From: an uncultured Bacteroidales bacterium
GTDB lineage: Bacteria > Bacteroidota > Bacteroidia > Bacteroidales > Paludibacteraceae
Length of the DNA stretch: 64,000 bases
Assembly (NCBI GenBank): GCA_900319105.1
Contig: ONND01000007.1
Location: forward strand, 141,481-205,480
Reading direction: 5' to 3'
Shown here: one piece after another, positions 1 to 9,600 of the stretch
Position numbering within the stretch: position 1 is the stretch's first letter
Layout of the letters: each line of letters opens with the position of its first letter
The notes under the pieces: generated by a model
Database searches by the model: none
What the model saw: the letters and a program-made list of their open reading frames with translations, nothing else
What the model was told of the DNA's origin: nothing
Made by a program: the position numbers and the translations under genes

Positions 1-1034
1 GCCAAACTCATTTCCGAACAGATGGTGTCATGCAGAAAAATCGTGTCATGAACGACCTCCCTTACCGCCATCTCGGGGTACTGCTTCATCAGTCGCTTCA
101 GCTCTTTTTTCCGCTCTTTGTCGGTCTTGCCGGGCCAGATAGAGAGTCCCACCTTCACGCCGGCCATCCACGGGTGGATAGCACCTACTCGGTCAGTGCC
201 TACTAACCCCTTGTACTCGTTCATGAACGGATAGCCGTTCTTCTCGGTCCGGAAACCCAAAGCCCCTCTATCCGCCTTGGCTGTGCTATTCATGTCATTG
301 ACCGTGTATTGACCGAAAGCGGCGATATAGAGTTCATAATGCACGTTAATTCGTATAGCGATACCTATCTCTCCGTACAGCTCGGCGTTGATCGTACGCA
401 GCCGGCGAGTCATATTCTCTTCCTGTGCCCTCACTTCTTCTCTCTCAAACCGCCCCGGCAAATCGTACAGCAGTAGTTGCCATTGTTCGTACCATCCGGT
501 ATGGATGAGCGTTCCGGAATGGTTCCGGTAGTTTGCCCACACCGGTATAGCGGCTTTGGCACCCAGGGCGGCATGCAATCCGGCACGGCTGTCCTTGTCC
601 CTGAAGTATCTGAACCGCAGACCTAACGGCACCTCTATCAGATAGGCTTGTTCTTGCTCTTTCCATCCTTCAAAAGCGGTGCGGTGGGTGTAAAGATCGC
701 CCATGTAGTCGGTCAGCGCAGAGCCGTCCTGCCATTGAGACCATTCCATGGGCTCTGTCAGCCGAGCTGTTGAAGCGATCCGGCTGAAGGATAAACCCGC
801 CTGCAGACCTACGTTCGGATGAAAGAAGAAGGTGTACCCTATGCCCGCGCCGAACGCACCGCCGATAGCTACCGTTCCTCCCTCAAGCGGATAGTTCCAA
901 TGACTCACGCCACCTGCCCCGTAGAGGTCTATGTAGTGGCGTATAGGACGCTCTTTCGGAGCCTCTTTCGCCCCGGCTGCCTTTGCTCCTGTAAGACTCC
1001 ATACTGCCAAAAGAATAAACACAATCCGTCTCAT
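1..1034 (-). CDS. Outer-membrane-type secreted protein, C-terminus cut by window edge
   Basis: The frame is open from an ATG at 1034 down to base 1, about 344 codons, so the C-terminal part lies outside the window. Residues 1-20 form a signal peptide ending near GAKAAGA. The following sequence alternates short polar and aromatic strands (for example YGAGGVSHWNY, FGAGIGYTFFFHPNVGLQAG, FRYFRDKDSRAGLHAALGAK), a pattern typical of outer-membrane beta-barrels. The last visible residues contain HDTIFLHDTI; such HDT-rich linkers often precede an OmpA-type domain in this phylum, but that domain is not visible here. It is the most downstream member of a same-strand group of surface proteins extending to 8.5 kb. 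The barrel assignment is inferred from the pattern only; the specific role is unknown. Confidence 0.7.
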   Translation of the reverse strand, partial: MRRIVFILLAVWSLTGAKAAGAKEAPKERPIRHYIDLYGAGGVSHWNYPLEGGTVAIGGAFGAGIGYTFFFHPNVGLQAGLSFSRIASTARLTEPMEWSQWQDGSALTDYMGDLYTHRTAFEGWKEQEQAYLIEVPLGLRFRYFRDKDSRAGLHAALGAKAAIPVWANYRNHSGTLIHTGWYEQWQLLLYDLPGRFEREEVRAQEENMTRRLRTINAELYGEIGIAIRINVHYELYIAAFGQYTVNDMNSTAKADRGALGFRTEKNGYPFMNEYKGLVGTDRVGAIHPWMAGVKVGLSIWPGKTDKERKKELKRLMKQYPEMAVREVVHDTIFLHDTICSEMSL

Positions 1035-1055
1035 AGCTTTTAGTCTTTTGTCTTT

Positions 1056-4000
1056 CTACTTTTTTCTTTCTACTATTCTCCCTCGTACATCGTACATCCG
1101 TCCTTCGTACATCAGATAGAGTTGTCCGCCCAGCAGAACCTTTGTACATTGTACATTGTCCCCTTGTACATTGCTATTCTCTATCCCCTCCGCAGGCCTC
1201 ATCTCGTACACACAGCTATGATACACCGTGCCGTCCTCCGTGGTCATCTCTACTTGGTAATAGCCGTTCAGACCGGGGTGCTCATAGTAGAACTGACCCT
1301 CTTCGCCGTCTAACAGACTGCCGTTCTTATACCATCGATAGGCGGTGAAAGTCAAACCTTCTTCCGTATGCAGACCGCTGTTATCCACAAAGAGCACGTC
1401 CTCTCCCTTGCGGAAGACATAACCGTCCAAATCCAGAGAGAACGTAACCGTCCGTGGGGACCCTTTGCACCCGTCGCTGCCCATCGAGGCATAGAAAAAG
1501 ACGGAGAACGCATATTGCCCTAACGCCATACCCTCTGGCAGAGGAATACGAATCATGCCGTCGGACGGCAGTATTGCCCCTTCTATATCCAGACAACCCG
1601 CTTCCTTGGCGCTTTCGCTGAACCGCACATCAAAACGGTCCGGCGATCCCTCAAGAATAGTGAAAGTCATCGCCAGGTTCCCTTCCGTCTGACATACCGA
1701 CACATGCGGCTGGACTTCGACCTCCGGAGTAGGAGTGGTATGACAGACGATCGTCACCTCATACGGACATCCCTCTTCAGTCAGGTCATGCGCCGTGAGC
1801 GCTTCACCGTCGTAGGAGAAAAGAAACTCTTCCTCATGTCCGTCCGCATAGGTGTAAGGAAAAAGATAAGGCAGGTCGTTCTCGCAGATGGTCAACACCT
1901 TTGTCTCTGTTTTGGAGCATAGCGCGATACAGGAGTCGTTGGGGAGTAGGATGGTAATCAGAACCTCTCCGGCGGAAGTAATCCAGTCCGTCAAACCGAT
2001 GGTGTCTTTCACCTGCCTCCGGAAGAGATAACTTTGGCCGGGCACAAGAATCATTCCGCCTAACTCCAGCTCCGTGGTGTCGCTCTCCGCAATCGGCACA
2101 TCATTGCACGTCCAGCGGTAGGTATATACGCCGTTCCCGCCGCTCACACGGCTTGTCTCGCGGATAGTGTCTGTACAAACGGCACTGCAGGATTCTCTCT
2201 CGTAACGGTCGATACTACCCGGGTTGATAGCATTATACACCACTACTTTGTGTGCGTGCTCGCATTCCTGCGGCAAGGCATGACACGTCTTTTCGCTCAC
2301 CTTGCGGTAGAACGTGTATTCCCCGGCTTCCGTAAAGAGATATTCAAACGAAGCCGTGCTTACTTTGGTGGCGCCTATATAAAGCGGTTCGCGTGTGTCT
2401 TCCGGCACTTTTCGCCATGTTTGACTCGCTGTGTCCAGCACCGCGTGCTCCATCTTCCATACATATTCAAACACTTCCCCTCCGCCCGAGGCATCCCGCT
2501 TGCTTTGGATCGTCAGCGTTTGCGGAAGACCGTAGATAGTATCGGGCTCTTCATATAAATCGCCCGGCTCGAACCTCCGGCGCACGTATAGATAGAAACG
2601 GCCTTCCGCTTCACCCGTGCCGCCTTTCGAGGCAGTCCATTCGGTTTTGCATTTGGTGTCGTGTACATACCGGCGGAAAGCATACTCGCCCGGCACATCG
2701 GTCGGCATCGCCCATTCGTTGTACGCGGGTTGCGACATATAGAACGTGTCTATCGGCTCAAATTGATTCGGAAAATCATTCTCGTCGTGCCCGATAATAG
2801 TGTCCCGTATGATCATGTATTGGTAGGAGACACTCCCGTTGTCCTGTTCGTCGTCCTTGCCGCCTGTGGCCTCTTTGCCCCCTCTGTTCTTGTCTATGAG
2901 CCGCACATCCTCCTCGTTCCAACACGCGGAATAGCTGTCGTTCACGATGCCGGCATCGAAAGCTTCATAACCCTTCACAAGGGTATAGATCTGCTTCACA
3001 TACCGGTCGTACGTCAGCGTTAGAATGACCTCCTGGTTGCCGCACGGCCGATGAACAGAGGCTCTATCGGAGGTCGGAGTAGGGATGTGAATAACATCCG
3101 GCGTCGGAGAGTACCACGCTCCGTCGCCATAAGTAGTATGGTGGATCTGTTCCAGCACGAACGGTTGTCGAGGGTTGTTACCTTCCTTCGGCGCTCCCAC
3201 ACCTTCTGCCCGCTCCACCGGTAACTCCTTCGCATCCAACAGAATTGTCTTAACGGACACATGAGAAGCCGGATGGTCCTGGAAACAAGCCAACTGCGGA
3301 TGACTCCATGTGCCGCCCGATGAACAAAGCCATTCCGTCTCGGGTTGTTGGTAAAAGGGGCTGTTTTTACCGATGAAATCAGTCGATTTGGCGATCGCGT
3401 AGAGCGTGTTGTCGGTAATGATTGGATCCGCAGCTCCGTAGCCCGTGGCATACATCCTCGTCAACTGCTGGTCGAAATAGACCTTCGTCAGTTGGGTCTC
3501 CGGCGCTTCGTTCTTGCCGAAGAGCGCACCTACGTGGTCAGAACCCTTGCAATAACCGATGTTATAACAGTTATCTAATACCGCCGGAGAGTGGTTCCGT
3601 CCCACTATACCGCCTACATGGTCATTGCCGTCCGTGATGATGCCCGCGTTATAGGCGTAGGCGATACGGCCGTAGTTAGACCCTACCAGACCGCCTATGT
3701 TATCGCCGTTATGGGCGATGATCTGCGCCATGTTAAAACAGTGGTGGATCGATCCACGGTGTACACCCGCTATACTGCCTACATTGCTCGTCGCGTCCGT
3801 CATGATCTGACCTTGTGCTATTCCTAAATGATGGATCACTGCCTCACTCCCGCTCTCTGCTATCAGTCCCGCCCCTTGTGGAAACAACGATGAGAGCATA
3901 TAGAGGTTGTAAATCACATGGTTAGCGCCGTCTATCTCACCCCGGAAAGGCTTCCCGGCACTGCCGATGGGTTCCCAACTCGGAGGAGTAACTGCCGTTC

Positions 4001-4235
4001 CACCTAAATCGATGTCGTCGGCGAGTACGATCTTTTTGCCTGCGAAATCATTCGAGCGGCTCGCTGAGGCTATCCAGGCTAACTCTTCCGCCGTCCGGAT
4101 TGTGTAGATTTCTCCGTTGAAATCGGGCTTTTGTGTACTCCCGTTCCAGGGACTCGAACCTTCCATATAGGTACAGGTCGCCCCTAATACCATGCTTATC
4201 AGCATAGTATTGACTCTTCTCAATACGTGTGTCAT
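1056..4235 (-). CDS. Large secreted GLUG-repeat protein with PKD-like modules
   Basis: 1059 residues with a hydrophobic N-terminus (MLISMVLGATCTYM). Residues about 40-110 resemble the start of GLUG-type beta-helical surface proteins (DDIDLGG, FRGEIDGANHVIYNLYM). Residues about 150-245 carry at least three GLUG motifs (NVGSIAGVHRG, NIGGLVGSNYG, HVGGIVGRN), a motif known from bacterial surface adhesins and M26-type IgA proteases. No protease motif is visible. Residues 300-1020 hold repeated Ig/PKD-like modules with regular Cys pairs and strands such as YTFYRKVSEKTC and YLFRRQVKDTIG. The last 25 residues carry the tail GGQLYLMYEGRMYDVRG, shared with the next two genes. A cell-surface adhesin or matrix protein is the most likely role; this is inference. 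Confidence 0.75.
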   Translation of the reverse strand: MTHVLRRVNTMLISMVLGATCTYMEGSSPWNGSTQKPDFNGEIYTIRTAEELAWIASASRSNDFAGKKIVLADDIDLGGTAVTPPSWEPIGSAGKPFRGEIDGANHVIYNLYMLSSLFPQGAGLIAESGSEAVIHHLGIAQGQIMTDATSNVGSIAGVHRGSIHHCFNMAQIIAHNGDNIGGLVGSNYGRIAYAYNAGIITDGNDHVGGIVGRNHSPAVLDNCYNIGYCKGSDHVGALFGKNEAPETQLTKVYFDQQLTRMYATGYGAADPIITDNTLYAIAKSTDFIGKNSPFYQQPETEWLCSSGGTWSHPQLACFQDHPASHVSVKTILLDAKELPVERAEGVGAPKEGNNPRQPFVLEQIHHTTYGDGAWYSPTPDVIHIPTPTSDRASVHRPCGNQEVILTLTYDRYVKQIYTLVKGYEAFDAGIVNDSYSACWNEEDVRLIDKNRGGKEATGGKDDEQDNGSVSYQYMIIRDTIIGHDENDFPNQFEPIDTFYMSQPAYNEWAMPTDVPGEYAFRRYVHDTKCKTEWTASKGGTGEAEGRFYLYVRRRFEPGDLYEEPDTIYGLPQTLTIQSKRDASGGGEVFEYVWKMEHAVLDTASQTWRKVPEDTREPLYIGATKVSTASFEYLFTEAGEYTFYRKVSEKTCHALPQECEHAHKVVVYNAINPGSIDRYERESCSAVCTDTIRETSRVSGGNGVYTYRWTCNDVPIAESDTTELELGGMILVPGQSYLFRRQVKDTIGLTDWITSAGEVLITILLPNDSCIALCSKTETKVLTICENDLPYLFPYTYADGHEEEFLFSYDGEALTAHDLTEEGCPYEVTIVCHTTPTPEVEVQPHVSVCQTEGNLAMTFTILEGSPDRFDVRFSESAKEAGCLDIEGAILPSDGMIRIPLPEGMALGQYAFSVFFYASMGSDGCKGSPRTVTFSLDLDGYVFRKGEDVLFVDNSGLHTEEGLTFTAYRWYKNGSLLDGEEGQFYYEHPGLNGYYQVEMTTEDGTVYHSCVYEMRPAEGIENSNVQGDNVQCTKVLLGGQLYLMYEGRMYDVRGRIVERKK
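1084..1112. repeat. 29-base 7-7-8-7 repeat (TCGTACA type), in coding 3' end
   Basis: Read on the plus strand: TCGTACA, TCGTACA, TCCGTCCT, TCGTACA. It lies in the last codons of the GLUG protein, where it encodes the LMYEGRMYDVR part of the tail. Related copies lie at 1142, 4264, 6313 and 34953. Confidence 0.8.
1142..1170. repeat. 29-base 7-7-8-7 repeat (TTGTACA type), in coding region
   Basis: TTGTACA, TTGTACA, TTGTCCCC, TTGTACA. A second copy inside the same gene, 29 bases from the first, encoding NVQGDNVQCTK just before the tail. It is the closest match to the intergenic copy at 34953. Confidence 0.8.
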
Positions 4236-4245
4236 AGAAAAATTT

Positions 4246-6285
4246 TTACTCTACTCTTATCCCTTGCACATTGTACATCCGTCCTTTGTACATCAAATAG
4301 AGTTTTCCGTCCTTGAGGTACTTCTTTCCCTCCCTTGAGGGGAGGGGCAGGGAGGGCTTACCCGTTGTGACTCCTTGTGCATCGGGGTTGCCGGGGATGA
4401 TAGGCGGCGTCGGGATGATCTCGTTTCCGTCGTATTTCAGTTCGCCGGTGTAGCCCAAGGTCGCAAAATCACCGATATACACGTGCAGCGGTGTGCCATT
4501 CTCATCCAAGACAGATAGCACATACGTGTACCGCGACGCCTCGTCCAGACCCGTCACTTTGAAACTCAGCGTATACGGCAGACTGCTCTCCGCAGTACTC
4601 TTGGCTGCATTCCGCTTCCCCGGCGCCGAGAAATTGATACCTAACAACTGACCTCTGTTACCTAACGTCAGTTTGCAGAATACCACGCCGTCCTTATAGA
4701 TATCGATCTGATAACTGTGCGCCGCGCTGTCCGTCGGCCAGGTGAAATCCGCGGTCGTCTCGCCCGGATCCACGGTCACCTTCCGTTGGATCATCGCTGA
4801 GTCAGGCACATCGTTCATGCGGAAACGACCCCAATACGGATGTTCGCGGTACAACTTGCGGCTGTCCGGTAGCACGCTCAGCCATGCACTGTCCGGCACA
4901 TCCGCAAACGTTCCTTCACTCACTGCCGGAGGGGTCGCCGCCCAGACAGAAATATGTGTTATCGCGCTGTCCCCTTTGAAGGCATTGTCCCCGATCAAAA
5001 CGACGTTTTTACCGATACTCAACTCCTTGAGACCGCTCCAGTTCTCAAACGCGTTCGTGCTGATCGAAATCACCTTGTCGGGAATAACGAGGCTGTCCTG
5101 CAACTTAATCCCCGAAAAAGCACTGCCGCCGATCATCGTCAGTTCGGTCGGCAGTACAATGGAATCCAATGCCGCGCAGCCCGAAAAAGCATTGTCGCCT
5201 ATTGTCGTTATGCCATTAGGCAGATGTACCCGCATCAGTGCCGTACAGCCGTTGAAAGCGGATGAGTTGATCGCCGTCACATTCTCCGGTATGGTGATTC
5301 GCTTGATTTTCGAACAGCCTTTGAACGCCTCCTGGTGAATGGCTGTCAGCGTAGAAGGCAAAATGACTGTATCCAGACTATTATTCGAGGCAAACGCACC
5401 GGCACCGATATATTTACAGCCTTCGGGCAGCACGACTTTCTTCATGCGTACCTGCTGGCATAGCTTGGCGGGCACGAACTTCACATCCGGACCAAAAAGA
5501 AAATCCCCGTTCCAATAGTCATACAGATTGTAGAATACCGACGAAGAAGTCGGCGGGTTCTTGGCGTTCCATACAATCACGGGATTAGAGTGGAGACACC
5601 ACGAGATCTGTTTGCTCGACCGGAAAGTGGCAGGGAAGAACAATGTATCCCGAAGCGGAATAGTGGCAACACTGTTCGGGTCGTATTCCGCACGATTGGG
5701 TTCGCCGTCAAAAATACTGCCGTCTATCTCCTCCAGACAGTCCGACCAGCGGACAGAGTTCAAGTGATAGCAGTTCTGGAAGGCCATCTGACCGATATAT
5801 TTCACCCCCTTGCCCAAATCGCACTTTACCATCGTTGTACAGTTGCTGAAGGCGTATTGACCTACCGTGTCCACCGAGTTCGGCAGTTTGATCTCTTTCA
5901 GCTTGTAGCATTCGTCAAACATATACGCCGGTATCTTCGTCACGCCTTCCGGTATCTCGCATTCCGTCAGGTTCCACCAGTAGCGGAAGGTGGCGCCGCT
6001 GAATCCCGTCAACCCTTCCGGCAGAGAAATCGTCTTGCACGAATTATAAGGATAATAGGTCTTGTAATCCGTCGCCCATGACGAAGCCTGCAGAACCTGT
6101 TTGTTCCACCAGAGACTATCGACGACATTCTTCAACTCGCCGTAGCCCTCAATGGTCATGTGCGCCGTCTCCGTGTCATAACTCCACGTCAGATGCTCTC
6201 CGCACACGCCTTCATAAACCGTCGCCTGAAGGCTACTTGCCATCATCGTCAGGCAAACAAGAAGAATACATACTTTCGTTTTCAT
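4246..6285 (-). CDS. BspA-like leucine-rich repeat surface protein
   Basis: 679 residues with a signal peptide at 1-21 (MKTKVCILLVCLTMMASSLQA). Residues about 80-460 are LRR_5/BspA-type repeats of 22-24 residues with the pattern AFxGCxxLxxIxLPxxLTxIGxxAF (seen as AFKGCSKIKRITIPENVT and AFSGCAALDSIVLPTELT). A fibronectin-III-like module follows (around 505-620, VDPGETTADFTWPTDSA) and then the tail DGKLYLMYKGRMYNVQG. Members of this family mediate adhesion to host proteins or other bacteria in Tannerella and Treponema; the ligand here is unknown. It lies 10 bases from each same-strand neighbour, suggesting one transcript. Near the C-terminus, a GC-rich palindrome (4320-4360) encodes SLPLPSREGKK in frame and looks like a repeat insertion. 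Confidence 0.88.
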   Translation of the reverse strand: MKTKVCILLVCLTMMASSLQATVYEGVCGEHLTWSYDTETAHMTIEGYGELKNVVDSLWWNKQVLQASSWATDYKTYYPYNSCKTISLPEGLTGFSGATFRYWWNLTECEIPEGVTKIPAYMFDECYKLKEIKLPNSVDTVGQYAFSNCTTMVKCDLGKGVKYIGQMAFQNCYHLNSVRWSDCLEEIDGSIFDGEPNRAEYDPNSVATIPLRDTLFFPATFRSSKQISWCLHSNPVIVWNAKNPPTSSSVFYNLYDYWNGDFLFGPDVKFVPAKLCQQVRMKKVVLPEGCKYIGAGAFASNNSLDTVILPSTLTAIHQEAFKGCSKIKRITIPENVTAINSSAFNGCTALMRVHLPNGITTIGDNAFSGCAALDSIVLPTELTMIGGSAFSGIKLQDSLVIPDKVISISTNAFENWSGLKELSIGKNVVLIGDNAFKGDSAITHISVWAATPPAVSEGTFADVPDSAWLSVLPDSRKLYREHPYWGRFRMNDVPDSAMIQRKVTVDPGETTADFTWPTDSAAHSYQIDIYKDGVVFCKLTLGNRGQLLGINFSAPGKRNAAKSTAESSLPYTLSFKVTGLDEASRYTYVLSVLDENGTPLHVYIGDFATLGYTGELKYDGNEIIPTPPIIPGNPDAQGVTTGKPSLPLPSREGKKYLKDGKLYLMYKGRMYNVQGIRVE
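4264..4292. repeat. 29-base 7-7-8-7 repeat in coding 3' end
   Basis: TTGCACA, TTGTACA, TCCGTCCT, TTGTACA; encodes LMYKGRMYNVQG at the end of the LRR protein. Confidence 0.75.
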
Positions 6286-6294
6286 GATCGTATA

Positions 6295-8523
6295 TTATTT
6301 GATTTGGTTTCCTCGTACATCGTACATCCGTCCCTCGTACATCAGATAGATTTGTCCGTTACGGAGGATCTTGCCGTTCGAACCCTCAAAAGTGCCGGTT
6401 TCATCGGATATTTCTTCGATAGCGGTCGGCATGTTTGCACCGAGCGTAGCAAACGAACCGGAGGTCTGGAAAAGCTCGGTATTTTGGGCATCATAAGCCC
6501 CCATCGTGTACCAATAGTGAGTGTTCTCATCCAAACCGTTATAGCGGAAGGAGAATGAACCTGCGGTATTGTCAGCAAGACGTGCAGGAGCATGCTTGGA
6601 GAAGTTGATTTCGACGAGTTGCCCCATGGAGTTGAACGTCAGCGTACAAATCTTCTCCGTGCGCTCTTCATTCGCCCAGATGATGAGGGTGTAGTAACTG
6701 GCTCCTTCTACCGCCGGCCATGTGAACTGGACGCTGTGGTCATCAGTCTGAGTCGCAACTGCCGCTTCCTTGTCCGGCTGTTTCAGCAAAGTGCTGTCCA
6801 CTTGGATAGCAAAGCCCTTCCATGTGTTGTTGGCGCGGTAGATAGCCGCGAGCGAGTCGCAGGGCACCAAAAGCACCGTCTGCCCTTGGTTGAGCAGGTT
6901 AAACGGATTGCCTTGCGTTGCAGGTACGGCCATCATAGGCGCTACGATCGTGTCAAGAACAGGTGTCACATCATTGCCCCAGAAATAACCGCCGAACACT
7001 TCATTTTCCAGCAATGTTGTTTGCCTCGAAAGCACCAACTTGTCCTTGTCTATACCTCTCAGCGAACCGGAACGCAACGTGGTGGTCTGCTCCGGCAAGG
7101 TAATAATTTCCCCGTCATGCTTAGGCGGATAAAGTGCCAAAGCCGTTGTGTCGGCAGAGAAAAGTACACCGTCTATCGTACGGAAATAATCATTGGCTTC
7201 CGGCATGCGGACGTACCAGAGTTTTTGGCATTGCTGGAAAGCATACGCGCGTATCTCACGCAGGTTCGTGCCTATTTCAATGGTCTCTAACCCCGTCGCA
7301 TTGTAGAACTGTCCCTTTCCGATGATGGCATTGTTGATCACCGCCTTGCTCAGCTTGCGCGAACCGCTGAAAACCTCTTCGCCTATGCTGGTCACAGATG
7401 CAGGAATGGTCACGCTGGTCAGATCGTACGATTCGGAGAAAGCCTCATTTCCGATTTCCTCCAGGCATGCCGGCAAGGTAAGGCTTTCCAGACTGTTTTG
7501 CACAAAAGCATATCGACCGATAGTCTTCACGTTCGGCATCTCTAACTTATGCAGATAGCTCGCCACGTAGAATGCGTAGGGAGCAATATGTTCAATGGAT
7601 TCGGGCAATGTGGTGTACACATATTTGCGATCCGGACAATAAACCAAGGTCTTCATGTCTTTGGTGCAGACTAACCCGTTCCAAGTAGTATAGTGCTGAT
7701 TGTCAGCCGCTACCGTCACCGTCTCCAGCCATCCGCTGCATATGGCGTTCGGACCGATATAGTTTACCGTCGATGGAATATGTAGTGTCTTTACCATACT
7801 GTTCAAACTAAAGAAAAGCGACAGACTCTCTATCCGTTCCACGCCCTCAGGTATAGTAAGGCTCGTGACCTTTGTACAGCCGTAGAAAGCGCTGTTGCAA
7901 ATCACTTTGATGCTGGAAGGAATCGTGTACGCTCCGCTGTAACTTCTCGGCATCAGCACAAACAGACTGTCATTATATATCGGATCTTGCAACGCATCCA
8001 AGATATAAAACGCCCACGAACTTACAGACTGAACCGAATTAGCAAGGTGTACGCGTTGCAAATTGGGCATCTGTTCAAACGATCGCTGCTCGATATACGT
8101 CACGCCTTCCGGCACGCGGAACTCAATGAGACCGGCCCCCCAGAACGCCTCAAACGGAATCTCCGTAATCGTACTGTCCGGAATGATGCACGACGTCAGA
8201 TTGGTGCACCTCAGAAAAGCGTACTGCCCCAAGTTGCGAAGCGTCTGCGGCAATGTAATGGACGTCAGTTGATTGCATTCGGCAAAGGCGCCGTCAGCCA
8301 TCTTCGATACCGCGTAATTCACGCCCTCGTACGTCACGGAGTCGTTAATAACAACGTCGCCTACCGCGGTACTGGTGCTCTGTACCGCAATTTCCGCCGT
8401 TTTTGTCGCGCCGTCAAGCGTATAGTACACGCTGTCAATCAAAACTTTCTGCGCGTACACGCATGTTCCTTTTAATAACATTACTGCTAAAACCAGCAGA
8501 CCGATCAAATTTTTTGTTCTCAT
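6295..8523 (-). CDS. BspA-like leucine-rich repeat surface protein, second copy
   Basis: 742 residues from the ATG at 8523, which begins a clear signal peptide (MRTKNLIGLLVLAVMLLKG, cleavage near VYAQ). In-frame starts further upstream lie at or before the promoter boxes at 8572-8603 and lack a signal sequence, so 8523 is preferred. LRR_5 repeats cover most of residues 50-560 (AFAECNQLTSITLPQTLRN, AFSESYDLTSVTIPASVTS), followed by a fibronectin-III-like module (SVQFTWPAVEGASYYTLI) and the tail NGQIYLMYEGRMYDVRG. It is a paralogue of the downstream gene with the same order of modules. Likely surface-exposed adhesin; ligand unknown. Confidence 0.88.
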   Translation of the reverse strand: MRTKNLIGLLVLAVMLLKGTCVYAQKVLIDSVYYTLDGATKTAEIAVQSTSTAVGDVVINDSVTYEGVNYAVSKMADGAFAECNQLTSITLPQTLRNLGQYAFLRCTNLTSCIIPDSTITEIPFEAFWGAGLIEFRVPEGVTYIEQRSFEQMPNLQRVHLANSVQSVSSWAFYILDALQDPIYNDSLFVLMPRSYSGAYTIPSSIKVICNSAFYGCTKVTSLTIPEGVERIESLSLFFSLNSMVKTLHIPSTVNYIGPNAICSGWLETVTVAADNQHYTTWNGLVCTKDMKTLVYCPDRKYVYTTLPESIEHIAPYAFYVASYLHKLEMPNVKTIGRYAFVQNSLESLTLPACLEEIGNEAFSESYDLTSVTIPASVTSIGEEVFSGSRKLSKAVINNAIIGKGQFYNATGLETIEIGTNLREIRAYAFQQCQKLWYVRMPEANDYFRTIDGVLFSADTTALALYPPKHDGEIITLPEQTTTLRSGSLRGIDKDKLVLSRQTTLLENEVFGGYFWGNDVTPVLDTIVAPMMAVPATQGNPFNLLNQGQTVLLVPCDSLAAIYRANNTWKGFAIQVDSTLLKQPDKEAAVATQTDDHSVQFTWPAVEGASYYTLIIWANEERTEKICTLTFNSMGQLVEINFSKHAPARLADNTAGSFSFRYNGLDENTHYWYTMGAYDAQNTELFQTSGSFATLGANMPTAIEEISDETGTFEGSNGKILRNGQIYLMYEGRMYDVRGNQIK
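6313..6341. repeat. 29-base 7-7-8-7 repeat in coding 3' end
   Basis: TCGTACA, TCGTACA, TCCGTCCC, TCGTACA; encodes LMYEGRMYDVRG at the end of the second LRR protein. Confidence 0.8.
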
Positions 8524-8571
8524 ATTCACATACATTTTGAGGACCCCTAATCCATGATTAGAAATTCGGTG

Positions 8572-8603
8572 CAAAATTACTGCTTTTTTTTGACATACGC
8601 AAA
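8572..8603 (-). promoter_or_regulatory. Bacteroidota promoter for the surface-protein operon
   Basis: On the minus strand: TTTG (8603-8600), 20 bases, TAATTTTG (8579-8572). The first three bases of the -7 box are the TAA stop codon of the upstream gene, and the A/G-rich spacer encodes its last residues (VKKKQ). It would start transcription of the LRR, LRR and GLUG genes. Confidence 0.75.
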
Positions 8604-9311
8604 TTCTGCAGTTGTACGATGGATATTTTCGTTATTTGTAAATGCTTGAACATCAGGAGGTTGTAAATTGCGTTCTCGGAAATAGTTGTACGCGATACGA
8701 AGAGGGCTTGCAAACCCCTTCAGCCTTGGACGGAATTCAATCGGTTCGAACGAAATTTCCTCCGAAATAGGGTATGATCCACCCTCCTTTCCCTCTCTCT
8801 CTTGGAGAGGCTCGGAGTGACGCTTTCTCTCTTCCTGAAGTTCCCGGTAAATGGCTACATATACATATTGGTAAAAACGCGAATAGGCCTTCATCCCCTC
8901 TTCGGGCTTCTCGCCGCCTTTGAATACACGGAAATAATGACGAAAGAACCGGATTCGCCATTCTATGCCTGCTAACGAATAGTCGTGCTCTAAGAGATGT
9001 GCCCGTCTCTGCGCTTCTTTGATCAATTCCCTGTTTGCAACACACGCCGCGGACCACACCTTCGGAAAATGATAAGTATAAAGTTCAAAAAGACCGTCCC
9101 TGTATCGCGCACGACGAACTATAATCCGTTTTTTGTACCTCCTGCCCTCTTTCTCTTCGTCCATTGCGCCCCATAACATATCGATTCCCGTGTTTGCACG
9201 GAAATACTTCACCCCTCTGGCGTGAGGCGTGGACCCGGCCGGCAGCGGCTCGAACTCGAACCCGCAACTTTTTAAGCCCTCAATAACTTTACTTTTTAAA
9301 TGCTTTGACAT
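8577..9311 (-). CDS. Hypothetical protein, 244 residues
   Basis: I do not recognise this family. The protein is soluble, without signal peptide or membrane segment, and rich in Arg, Tyr and Phe (RRARYRDGLFELYTYHF, FFRHYFRVFKGG). A GC-rich stretch at 8786-8822 encodes EPLQEREGKEGG in frame and resembles the small palindromic repeats seen in other genes of this window, so this loop may be an insertion. A good promoter lies at 9483-9514, giving a leader of about 170 bases. The last codons double as the promoter of the next operon. A true gene is supported by the promoter, the start at 9311 and the long frame; no function is proposed. Confidence 0.65.
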   Translation of the reverse strand: MSKHLKSKVIEGLKSCGFEFEPLPAGSTPHARGVKYFRANTGIDMLWGAMDEEKEGRRYKKRIIVRRARYRDGLFELYTYHFPKVWSAACVANRELIKEAQRRAHLLEHDYSLAGIEWRIRFFRHYFRVFKGGEKPEEGMKAYSRFYQYVYVAIYRELQEERKRHSEPLQEREGKEGGSYPISEEISFEPIEFRPRLKGFASPLRIAYNYFRERNLQPPDVQAFTNNENIHRTTAEFAYVKKKQ

Positions 9312-9482
9312 ATATTCTCCCTTTGTCCATTATCCTCTGTCCTTATAAACCAGAGTCATTCTTCTATGCATCTATAGGTCGTTCCGTATGAATCCTAGAC
9401 CTTATTCCTTCCTCTTTGCTCATAATTCACTCACATTCAGCCAAATAAGTGCATATTTTCCGTAATTAAAATAAATCGCTTG

Positions 9483-9514
9483 CAAAGATACGCATTTTTT
9501 CTTATATATCCAAA
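9483..9514 (-). promoter_or_regulatory. Promoter for the hypothetical gene at 8577-9311
   Basis: On the minus strand: TTTG (9514-9511), 20 bases, TATCTTTG (9490-9483). It is divergent from the promoter at 9550-9581. Confidence 0.75.
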
Positions 9515-9549
9515 TTTTATCCCATTAAAAATGTTTTTTGGCTTAATAA

Positions 9550-9581
9550 TTTGCATAAATGCAAAACTTTTACTACCTTTG
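9550..9581 (+). promoter_or_regulatory. Promoter for the TPR membrane regulator
   Basis: TTTG (9550-9553), 20 bases, TACCTTTG (9574-9581). The ATG at 9559 lies inside this promoter, so translation should start at the ATG at 9601. Confidence 0.82.
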
Positions 9582-9600
9582 CACTCGCAAAATCAAACTT

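Noticed and set aside
1056-8523. Tail of the surface proteins as a classical type IX sorting domain
   Set aside because: It is only about 22 residues and lacks the usual longer Ig-like fold before it, so I keep it as an unassigned tail.
9559-9600. Upstream start for the TPR regulator
   Set aside because: The ATG lies within the promoter, before the -7 box, so it cannot be on the transcript.
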